Positions 22,407 to 33,500 of a stretch of DNA of 64,000 nucleotides are shown here, in pieces; the stretch's first letter is position 1; every line of letters starts with the position of its first letter. The stretch is from assembly GCA_030068145.1 (NCBI GenBank), contig JAPJBO010000813.1:39551-103550 (forward strand). Reading direction: 5' to 3'. The DNA comes from Diplonema papillatum (taxonomy: Eukaryota; Euglenozoa; Diplonemea; Diplonemida; Diplonemidae). The notes below the pieces were generated by a model. It did not search any database and had not been told where the DNA came from. It saw only the letters and a program-made list of their open reading frames with translations. The translations under genes and the position numbers were made by a program.

Positions 22407-24002
22407 ATGTCATGTGCGACTCTGATATTGGGGATGGTTGCCTGCGGCAGCTCCCCGTCGCCGAATATTTTCATGGTTCTTGTCGATGATTTTGGATGGG
22501 GAGACATTGGATACCACGGCGCCAAGCTTTCGTCTGGAGAATCTTTGACACCCACTCTTGATGCATTGGTTGCGGAAGGTATCGAGTTGAATAGGCACTA
22601 CGTGCACATGATGTGCACACCGACTCGATCCTCGTTCCAAAGCGGGCGACTGCCCATTCATGTTACAACGGAACTGGTTGGCCAGTGCGACATCAACGGT
22701 GCGATTCCCCGCAATATCACTGGCATCGCTGCCCAGTTGAAACTCGCCGGCTACGAGACTCATCAAGTTGGCAAGTGGGATTGCGGCATGACGACACCTC
22801 ACCATACTCCGCAAGGTCGTGGATACGACACGTCTCTGAACTATTTCGGACACGGAAATTGGATGTGGACAGAGGCGACATGGCTCGGCTCGTACAACAA
22901 CAAGTCTGAAATTCCACCACCAACCATCATCGACTTCTGGAACACCGATAGTCCGGCAAAGACATTGAATGGCACTGGCTACGAAGAATACATCTTCAAA
23001 GATCGCATGTTCGATATTTTGAACAACCACAATAAATCGCGACCGTTGTTCCTGCAATACGACTCGAAGGTGGCTCATTACCCACTCGAGTCCCCGCCGG
23101 CATGGCAAGAAAAGTTCTCAAGCATCGAGCAGGTGAACAGGAGAGTGTACTGGTCCATGGTCAGCTTTTTGGACGATCAGCTGAACGCTATCGTAACGAG
23201 AATGAAAGAGCTTGATCTCTGGAACAACACGCTCATGGTTCTATCTTCAGACAACGGAGGGTATACAAAGGCTGAAGACGGCCGATGCAACACAACATCT
23301 GGTTCAAATGGGGAAAACAGCACTGACTGGGGGCACTCCGCTGCGTGTTTCAATGGCGAAACAGGCGCGTCGAACTACCCTCTGCGAGGAGGTAAATACA
23401 CTGTGTTTGAAGGAGGAATCCGAGTGAATGCTTTCGTTTCCGGAGGGTTCGTGCCGGAATCACAGCGGGGTTCCAAGATCGGCGAAATGATGCACATCAC
23501 AGATTGGTACACTACCTTTTGTGCATTGGCTGGCGTGTCAGCAGAAGATCCGTGGGCCAAAGAGTCTGGCTTGCCTGGGATCGACGGATACAATATGTGG
23601 CCGCTGCTCTCTGGGGAAAATGCGACCTCACCAAGAGACACGATCCTTGTCGATAATCAGCTGCTTGTGCACAAACAGTGGAAGTACATTGCCCCGGACA
23701 CTCTATGCTACGGGAATGCACGTGGCGGGCCCTCCTATCCCAACGCAAGTACAGCAACCGATCCCATATACAGCCACACACTTCAGTGTCCTTCAATAGG
23801 CTGCTTGTTTGATGTTGTGAACGATCCTCACGAATATAGTGATGTCGCGTCTCAGAATCCTCAAGTTGTCCAAATGATGTCCGAACTCATGGCAGAGCAA
23901 GTCAAAACAATTTGGACTGCTCCTCATGGCAACGACCCACAGTGCCAAGAAACGGCTATCTCCAAATATGGCGGGTTTTTTGGACCTTGGAAGGAGATCT
24001 GA
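22407..24002 (+). CDS. Arylsulfatase-type sulfatase
   Basis: Hydrolyses sulfate esters of carbohydrates or aryl compounds, probably in the secretory/lysosomal route or outside the cell. 531 aa from ATG 22407. The sulfatase signature CTPTRSSFQSGR places the Cys that becomes formylglycine at residue 70. Metal-binding VLVDDFGWGD lies near the N-terminus and SSDNGG further on. The start (MSCATLILGMVACGSS) is short and hydrophobic, a weak signal peptide. The usual GKWHLG motif reads GKWDCG (Asp125), with MTTPHHTP following; I recall a KWDAGM variant in algal sulfatases. Overall similarity is to the arylsulfatase B/I/J type. Several N-glycosylation sequons are present. Substrate unknown; sulfated polysaccharide turnover is plausible. 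Confidence 0.93.
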   Translation: MSCATLILGMVACGSSPSPNIFMVLVDDFGWGDIGYHGAKLSSGESLTPTLDALVAEGIELNRHYVHMMCTPTRSSFQSGRLPIHVTTELVGQCDINGAIPRNITGIAAQLKLAGYETHQVGKWDCGMTTPHHTPQGRGYDTSLNYFGHGNWMWTEATWLGSYNNKSEIPPPTIIDFWNTDSPAKTLNGTGYEEYIFKDRMFDILNNHNKSRPLFLQYDSKVAHYPLESPPAWQEKFSSIEQVNRRVYWSMVSFLDDQLNAIVTRMKELDLWNNTLMVLSSDNGGYTKAEDGRCNTTSGSNGENSTDWGHSAACFNGETGASNYPLRGGKYTVFEGGIRVNAFVSGGFVPESQRGSKIGEMMHITDWYTTFCALAGVSAEDPWAKESGLPGIDGYNMWPLLSGENATSPRDTILVDNQLLVHKQWKYIAPDTLCYGNARGGPSYPNASTATDPIYSHTLQCPSIGCLFDVVNDPHEYSDVASQNPQVVQMMSELMAEQVKTIWTAPHGNDPQCQETAISKYGGFFGPWKEI

Positions 24003-24573
24003 GGTCTAAAGGGTCAAAGGTTCTTCGTCTCAACTTGCCAACGTACCCGTTCAGACAATTGCCATTCGTTTCCGAGCGTGCATTGACAAGCAGCCCTCGT
24101 TTTGTTGTCCTTTGATCGCCTAGCGGTTGACTTTCGAAATGAAAGCGTGCACGAAACGCGTTATGTCATTTAGGATGGGAGGATAGCAGTTGGTGACCTC
24201 CACTTACAGGGAGTTTTCAAGACAGTCTTGGGACCATCTGGGTCAGCTCAGGGTGTTATGACTTTCCAACCTGGGAACGTGGTGCACTGGAAGCTGTGTT
24301 CCGACACATCGGAATCGTCACAGTTATCTTCTCCCTGGAGGAATGTACGATCACCAGCTTAGTTTTGACCTCTCGGCATAGCGTAGATACGTGTATCGTT
24401 ATGAAGTCGTAGTTCTTTGGTCTCAGCGGCCGCAATACAACACGCAACAGCTACGTTGGAAATAGTAACTGTCATCAGAATCTGTTTCAACACAAAAAAA
24501 CAAAGGAAGTATCGACTGAAACACGTCGTAAAATCATGCAGCAGCGTGAGACTTACAAAGCGGATGACACGAC
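24003..24573. other. Intergenic, nothing seen
   Basis: No supported ORF, RNA gene or repeat. It separates the sulfatase from the ABCA gene. Confidence 0.4.
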
Positions 24574-27500
24574 ATGACCGGGGACGAGTTGTGTTCCAAC
24601 GCGCGGCGCGGGGTCGGTGATTTCGCGTTTAGAGAAGATGAGCGAAGACTATTTGTTGGTGTTCCACCCCGGACGCTTTTGCGTCAGACCATGTACCTGA
24701 TAATACTAAATTTGAAGGTCCGCTGCCGCTACCCATTCCATTTGGCAGCTGAACTCATATGCCCTGTTCTCCTTGTCTCGATGGCATGCTTCTTATTCAC
24801 AGTAATGGAGCCCACCTCCGCTGAGCTGAATTTGTACGGGATGTACACCATGCCACCGTTGGGCTCAGCGCCTCCGAATAACAAAGTGGTACCTTCATAC
24901 CCACCTCTTCTCCCTGCGGGGACACTGTGGTTTTCGGTGGAGACATCGATAGGTACTCCGCAGTGGCAGCGTGGTGCTCAGGAGATCATTCGCGAGGTTG
25001 TCGACACCATGCTGCGAAATGAGACGTTCTATGCGAGAGGGGGTGTAGCGCGTTGGTTTGACGACCCACCCACAATGGAGAAATTCTTGTGTGAACACAA
25101 CGACTCGTACGAGCTCCCCTTTGCGGCTGTCAGCTTTTCACCTGTGTTTTCACTCCACCAGTCTTGTATCGGTCGCCGTATGAGTTTGTCAGGCTGGCAT
25201 GACTTCAAAAACTTCACCACGGGCTTCCACTACACCATACACAAAAAGGATCTTCCAGATCCCGGGAAGATGTTCGCGTCCATCAAGCCCTATGCATCCG
25301 CTCCCACCCGGCAGTACGCTGAGGGACTGCTTAGACTGCAATACTCGTTAGATACCACGCTGCGGACGATGCTGAGCAAGGAAGTTGACGTCAATCTCAC
25401 CGCTTCCAAGTGGGCTCACAGAGTGAACGAAGCGCTGCCGCTTTTTCTCAAGCGTTATCCTCCGCCGTCACAGGAAACATACGATCGGTTGGGCAACTTG
25501 ACGAGCTATTCTGCTTTGAAACGGTTGATAGCTCGTGACGAAGTTTTGCGAGGAGTAGGGAGCTCAGCCATTGCTCTTTCGTGGATAGTGACGTTCTCGC
25601 TTGTCACAACAATCACAGTGAGAGCACGTTATGTCGGGTTGTCTTCTTGTCTTATGGTTATGGGCATGTCGTCCATTGCCCAAGGAGTCGCGTTGGTCGT
25701 CTCAACGTGCTTCATCGCCCTTGTGTCCGTGGCTTGCCAAGTCGTTCTGCTCACCGCTTCAGACGCTCTCATAAATGTGAATGAAGGCGTTTTGGCACTG
25801 TACTTCCTCTGCTACGTTCTAAGTGTGGTTGGCGGAGCTCTACTTCTTGGTGTCTTCATAACAAATCCGTCGCACACAGCTCTGGTTTCTGTTCTTGTTT
25901 ATATGATCGTAGTAACATCTGGTGCCGTAATTGCAGAGTGTGACGAAAATCATTACGGGGAAGAACGCTGCGCTGTCGAAACTCGGTCTTTGGGTGCCGG
26001 CTTGCTCTCACCGATTGCTTTCATCCTCGGCTTCCAAGAAATTGTTGTCCGCATAAACGATCGTGGCAGGTCTGTCACGTGGTCCAACCTTTCGACACGG
26101 AAAGCGGCAAGTAGTTTGAACTCGGTGGACGCCGACGATTTCTCCATATCGGCGACCCTTGGAATGATGGTAGCTGATGCATTCGTCTATTTTTTTATTG
26201 CCTGGTATTTGAACAGAATCGCTTGGTCGAGGTACAGATGGTGCTTCCCTCTGGAGAAGGGGTTCTGGTTCGGCCCTGGCAGCAAGATGAAACCAGCTGT
26301 TATGCCACCAAGCGATGACTACGAGAAACCAGTGTGTGGGCCGTGCACCCGAGGTGTCATTTCTGTTCGGGGCTTGACCACTTCTGTCCCGTTGTCGAAC
26401 TGGCTGCTTTCTTTCGCTTGTTCAAGAAGGAAAACAGTCCTGGACAACATTGACATAGATCTTTATCCAGGACAAGTTCTCGCCCTCGTCGGTTCTGCAG
26501 GCAAGTCGTCATTCGTCCGCTGTCTAACAGGTCAACAGATACCGGACTCCGGCGAGGTGTACCGAGATAGTGAGCTCATCATTCCGGCATACTTCCAGCA
26601 TCAGATGAAGATTGGCTTGAGTCCCCAGAAAGACATTCTTTTTGAGTGTCTTACGGTGTATGAACATCTGTACCTCACGGCAGTTCTCAAAGGCATTCCT
26701 CGGCTTCAGCTCAAAGCTCAAGCCGACAGTATGGCTTCCGAAGTGGATTTGCTCAACAACAGAGATCGGAGAGTTTCGGATCTGACGCCGGGCCAGAAGA
26801 AGAAGTTGCAAGTTGCGATGGCGTTTATTGGGGGACCGAAGATTGTGTTCTTAGACGAGCCAACACTCGACATGGACCCCGTATCCGTGAGGCAAGTGCG
26901 GGATGTGGTGCGGAGGTTCAAGAGAAATCGAATTGTTGTCCTCGTTACAACATCCATGGAAGAGGCCGAGCTGGTCGCAGATCGCATATGTGTTTTCCAA
27001 TCTGGTAAAGCACGATGTATAGGCTCGTCAGCCTTCCTGAAAAGGCGGTTTGGTTGCGGTTACTTGGTTACTGTCAGCAAGAGGGTAGCTCTCTATGGTA
27101 CATGTTTGCCGCTGGATGAGAGATATGGTCCACTTGCACGACGTATTCGGAAGTTAACACCATCAAGCTACCTTCGCGAATGTCCCAGTGAAGTAAAAGT
27201 GCACGTGCCTCTCCAGTGCACAAGCGAGCTCATAAATTTACTGAGCGATCTGGAAGACTTCGCCTCCTTTATTCAGCCCTATGTGCGAAAATGGGACCTG
27301 CGAATGAATGGACTCGAAGACATTTACCTCCACCTTCTGGAGGAGGCTGACGAGCAATGGGCATGTTTGCAAGGTCATGTTCTGACAGAAGCACCCAGTT
27401 TCTTTGTGGGAAGTGACCGGACTTGTGATGGAGTCCGCGAAAACTCTTGTCCTCATGCGAGTTCCTTGTTCTGTAGCGACTGCAAGATCAAACTTTGCAC

Positions 27501-30500
27501 AGAGTGTGCAAGGTCTCTGTGCATGAGTACACGTACACGCTTCCCGAAAACGAATCAGTCAAATATCATTCTCATGTCGCCGGCAACTGGGATACAAACT
27601 CTGACCTCTTCGCTCACTCCTCGCCTCGATTCACAACCTGCCCGGTTCAACAGCTTTTGGCTTGATTCCAATTTACATGAGTACTTGTCCAATGCACACT
27701 GCAGCCCTTTTGACAGGAGTCCGTCTCTTGAGAATTCTGTGATGTGGAACAGAGTTTCCCATTCAGTGACGTCACCACCGCTACCACCAATTCCGAACCC
27801 TCCTCCGGTGTGTATTTACAATGTCACAAAATTGTTACAATGTACAGACAAAGTGGATGCTTTAAACCTATTTTGCGTCGGGTGTACCTTTGGGTGCCTT
27901 GATGACCACTCCAGTCTAATATCAACTCTCTCAGTTTGGCGCATTGGATTGAGCAGCAGCATTGCCACATATCTGCCAGTTAGGCTGGATTTCGATATTT
28001 CGTTAGCACTTGGCACTGGTTGTAACGGTGCGCGTGTAGACTTTTTATTAGTGGTGCGTTTGATTTTAGCTTATGTACCATGGCAGTCTACCTGGCGGTT
28101 ACTGGCTGTTACTGGCAGTTGCTGGCAGCGCAGAGCAAGGGTGTACGTGATTTAAACACTGGGTGTACTTACATGTTTTCTCCAGGTTCGAGTTTAGCCC
28201 CTGCTACTCGAAAAACAGGCACACATTTCGCTGAACGTACCATCTGTCTTGCACTCATCCTCATCCACCAGTCCAGTCTTCGTCACCATCTTGACGAACT
28301 TCTCGACTACCTCTTTCAGAGTTGGAATGGTTTGGGGAAGTTCCGCCTCCTCGGGGCAACCTTCCAGACCGTCGTGTACCCGCTTTTCGTGGATCCTTAC
28401 GGCGTTGTGAAGTGGGCGTTGGACCATCCGACAAGCTGTAGAAAAGGCGGGAGTGTGATGTATTCCGCAATTCTTGTTGCACAATGGAACAAGGAAAGTT
28501 TATAAAGGTACCCAAGACGAAGCAGCAAGCGGTAGCACTGCCAGGTGTATCTTCCCAAGGAAAAGCTCCCACAGCGTTTAAAAGACGGGCGGTTCGCGGA
28601 GGCGTGTCCTTGAGCAAGGTGTGGTGGAAAAAGGAGCTCGCAAGCTGGTTGAAGCTTCTGCGCGTGTGGCCAGCGCAAAAGGAGGGAGCGACCGTTCCAG
28701 TCCGCACCTCACCCCACAGCCTCCTTCTCTGCTAGCAAAAGACCCTTGGGATAGGAGCCATTGGGACAATCCCATGGTACCGCGTGAATGGCGCGATCGG
28801 GCCCACGGCAGCGCAGGCCAGCTGCAACGTGGTCGCGCACAGCCTGTCTGCTCGCGGTCGATCCGGCCCGGCCCGCAACCGCAGCCACCATGGCGGCCAC
28901 ATTCGCCCGTGCCCACACGCCGGCCAGCTCATCCCATCGAGCTAGCAATCCAGCTGAGGAGACAACTGAGGATCCGGTAGCGTCAGCCGGCCAAGGAACC
29001 GAGCGAGGTGCGTCTCGTAGAACAGCGCATTAAACTTGAGTTTAGTCGCAAACCGGAGCGGCGCCTACGGCTCCGAAGGCAACCGCACCGAAGGAGAATT
29101 AAATGGAGGTTCAGTAGCGATGTGCACAGAAAGTACTGCACAGAGCTCTGGATGTCCGGCGGTGCGAACAGGTCATGCCAACGGCCTACTTGTTTGCGCC
29201 GTCTTCGTCAACAAGTCGCGCAGAAGAAAGCAAGCGACGGGGAACAAGGGCAAATACATCCAAAACGCTCTGGACATCTGCGGTACAGCGAAGAAGGAGT
29301 TAGTTCCGTTGCCAGCAAAACAAGAAATGCATGACTGGACACTAAACTGACGTGAAATGTGAAACGGAGTGGACTCGGGTTCGTCAACGGCAGCTACTTC
29401 TTCGTCTTCCCCACTTCGCAGCTTCGGTCGCGAAGCATGGAATCTCCGCCAATCGTTCTTCTGAAGGCGCTCCATTGTTGATTTTGCCCCCTGCACACGA
29501 CACTGCTGCAGCAGTCGAATCGGAGCGGAACCAGGTTTTCTCGTTTCCTCTTTCTACCAGCCACCTGGTCTGCTTCCTCCTGCTTTGACTTGTTCCACAA
29601 CAGTCTTTCTAGACGCACTTTTCGTTCTCCAACTCGAACATGGCAATCAGATTCGCACGTTTGTATTGGTAGCAGACCTTCATCTTCCCGCAAATCCCTT
29701 CGAAAACAGATGCCAGAGATTTCTCGTCACACTTCCTACCTCCTCATCGGGTGGACAGTACTGCACAGGCTCGTAGTAACACCCGGCGGCAACCGGATGG
29801 ACGACGCTCCGGAGACAGTCAACATCTGACGCTGTGGAGATGTCGGGTATTAGATCCTTTGAACGCATCACCCTTAGCGAAGCGTGCGGAGGGGGGGGCG
29901 ATTCGCAGTTCACCTGTTACAGGAAAGGTTTGACATTTGAGTCAAAAAATAAACGCAAAAATGTCCAGAAACTGGGTTTGACACCTTCAGAAAAACTTGA
30001 AAGTATCATGTGGTGGTGTTTGAATGAGTTACTGGCAGCGCAGACCTGTCAAACGCACCAATGGGGGGCGAGTTGTTCGCCAGTGTAGCACCCACTCTGT
30101 GAACTGGGTTGAAATTCTAAAATTTGGTTCTCTAGCGAGCTATCCCGCTTTTCTGGGGGCACATTTCTGTATCGTTTTGTAGGGTTACTTTTTGACCAGC
30201 GGAATTGAGCGAGTTTTTCCCGCGCGGCAGGACTTATAACCCCCTAAAAAAACCTACCCAGTTACTGTTATAATCAGGCCTTCAAACACGCTACAGATGC
30301 CTTCTTTGCTTGCATCTCAAATGGTAGGGTTCGGTGTCTCAGCAATAAATGCTCCAGATGAAATGGAGTCTCCTGGTCGCGCATCAAAGATAGACCATAT
30401 TGAAATTAAGGTATGGAGTTTTCATGGGCCATAAGCTGTTCAGTTCGTGAATTGTGAACTCGAAGAAGTTCGTCTAACACTGCTGCTGTCTCGGCTGGTT

Positions 30501-33500
30501 TTGTTTGCCACATGCACAGCAAGGCAGGTGAAGCGAGTGCTGTTCAGTAGCACCACGTCGCCAGCCGAATTTTTACTACGTACTGAGGACTCCGAAAAAA
30601 GTTGGAGCGGACAAAAGAGGGTTATACCGCGAGAGCCCGAAAATGGGTGAGTTGGACCATTTTCTCTGGTCCCCGTCTCGGAACAGGACTCAAACTGTGA
30701 CCCAGGTGGTGACTTGAGATATGCCTGTGTAAAGACTCTCAGCTGTTGCACGGGGCCGAAAACCCCGTGCAGCTACCACCGCAAGATGAAAACAGAAGTC
30801 TTGAGCCGAGTGCTGGATGGGGAAGCTGACAGCCTGCTGCGAAGGATAGAGGAGAGAGGACCCAAAAGCAGCGTCGGAAACTCAAAGTCAATGCCGACTG
30901 GTGAAAGTGACAAGTGGGCTGGACTTCGATTCAGCAGTTACCCGCTTAAAGCCTGAACTTAAACACACACACACACCCACAGCTTGTCCACAGTGACGCT
31001 GATGACACTTCCGCGCTGCGGGATGAGTTCACTCTTCCTGTTGGAACACCTCGTACACCAAGCAGCGAAGACGGACTTGCTTTGCCTGAGGCATCAGCAT
31101 CTCTTCTCACACATGAAAGCGAGAACGACCTCTTCACAGCTGACTCAGATGTAGATGAAGGTACTGAGGGTGATATGTCACCCTTGACAGCTCCAGTTGC
31201 TCATGTTGTTGAAACACAACACTACGGAGAAACAACACGACCGGTAACTCCAACTGCACCTTGTGATTCTGGAGAAAAAGCAGTTGATACTGCCCAGCTA
31301 CCAACACCCATGAGCTCTCGTCGTGGGAAGAAGTTACCTCCACCGCTGGAAGCCCCTCGTGAGCGTGCAAGCGATACCGAATCAGATAGCAGCTGGGAAA
31401 AGATTCTATCTCCAGCAGCCATTGCCCGCAAAGCCCCAGTGCTTCCGGAGGTCATTTTCGCGCAAGCACCGCCCACAGGGGCGTCATTCTGGACGCAGCT
31501 GAAGGTGCTGACCACGCTCAAACGATACACGATGGTCCGCAACAACAGTAGGGCCGCCCTCTTGCATTACACGGTGTCCTTGTGGTTTGTTGCCGCCGGC
31601 ATCCTGAGCTTGAAGTTTACTGACACATCCTTTGCTCGGCCTGCCTTGACCCTTGGTCCTCAGTTCATTGCACCTCCGCATAACAAACGAGTGAACATTA
31701 TGACTCAGGGGCCGTGCGCTTTTCAAGGTTCGTTGCAACCTTGTGCAGATTGCGATGACTCTGTATACACCTGGTTTTTCGACGTCAGCAACTCGACTGA
31801 TTATTCAACACTTCTGACTCCAGGAAATGCACCTTTCGACTCTGGAGTTGCGGTTCAGTGCAATACGACGCATACAGTTCTGTGGTACAATGCTAGCAGC
31901 CTCCACGTTCTGCCAGCAGCAGTCAACATGTTCGTCAATTTGCTGTTGTCGGATTTCTCCCCCAGCAATTTAAAGTTCAACAACTCTGTCAATCAATCCG
32001 TATCGCTCGCAAGTCTGTTCGCAGAAGATACTTTTCAAGTACACACAAGCATCCACACCATGCCTGATGGAGCAACAACAGATAGTGCAATGCCACTACT
32101 TGGATTTGGTCTCCTGGCAAGTGCAGGCATGGCGTTTTTATCCGGAAGTTTTGCTGTGCCAATAGTGACGGAGTACTCGTCTGGTGCCCGTTTACTACAG
32201 CAAACAGCTGGTGTATCCACAGCTGTCTATTGGGTTGCTCATTACGTTTGCGACTGCATCGTTACTGTCGTCCTTTCGTTCAGTATCAGCGCACTCTTCT
32301 TCATCATCGACCCGATGTTCCGAAGTCCCGATGAGCTGGTCGCTCTTGTGCTCATAACGTTCACTTATCTGCAGGCTTCCGTTTTCATAGCCTATCGGGC
32401 AGCCCATTTCTTCACAACTGCTTGGGGGGCGCAGGCCGGAATTTCGAGTGCTTTGCTTCTGATAATGGCCATACCGCTCATACTGTCGGTGTCTGTATCG
32501 TCAACTGGAGCCACCTTCGTGCGCAGCTTTTCGACATTGACGGTCTTCGTCTTTTCACCACTGTATTCACTGATCAACGCTTGGCTTGCCCTGTCTGGAT
32601 ACCTTTCGGAAGACGATTCGCAGTCTGCGTTCGCAGCAATTCACCAGCCCATGATCGGATTACTGATTCAGATAGGCGGTGGTTTGGTCTTGCTGAGCCT
32701 GCTTGAGCTACACAACCCGTTCATGAAGTACATCAAGCAGCGCTTCCCGCGTCCATCTGGCTTTTATGCAACTGCTGACGATCCGGACAATCAATTTGGA
32801 GAGGAAATTGAGTTGGAAAGGAAAGACATTGAAATGGCTCGGTCATCGGGGAGGATTCCAGCTGTCGGCATTGTCACCCACCAGCTACGGAAAACTTACA
32901 GGTATCGATCTGGTCGGGTAACAGCTGTACAATGCTTGGACCTCAAGATTCAACCAGGCGAGGTTTTTGCGCTACTGGGGCCCACAGGTGCAGGGAAGAC
33001 GACTACAGTAAAGATGCTCGTTGGCGCCCTCTCTCCAACACAAGGCAACGCCTACCTTCATGGCCGATGCATCTTGAGCGAAATGGGTGAGATTCGGAAG
33101 ACGCTTGGTGTTTGTTTGCAGAAGAATGCTCTTTTGCCAGAACTGACTGTTTCTCAACATATTTACCTGCTTGCAACACTGCGTGGCATCAATGTCGAAA
33201 CGGTCAAAAGCTTGGCAGACGCGTTAATGAACGAACTTGACCTTTATCGGTGGAGATCATCTCTTGTGCGCGATCTTAGTTCATCAGTCTCGCGGCGACT
33301 CTCCCTGCTCTTGGCATTTGTCGGCCGGCCATCGTTCTTGATTCTGGATGAGCCCACATCCGGTATGGACCTCATTGGCCGCAAAATGTCGCAGCAATTT
33401 ATGCTAAATTGGATGAAGCAGGTGCGCAAGTCTGCAGGCTCTAAACTTGGTGGGGGAGCTGCAGCTTCATCTCAAATTTGTGCGGTGTCTGACAAACCCA

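Noticed and set aside
29036-29588. Open frames in ABCA intron 1 resembling small genes
   Set aside because: Short, no family, inside the proposed intron and near repeat-derived sequence.
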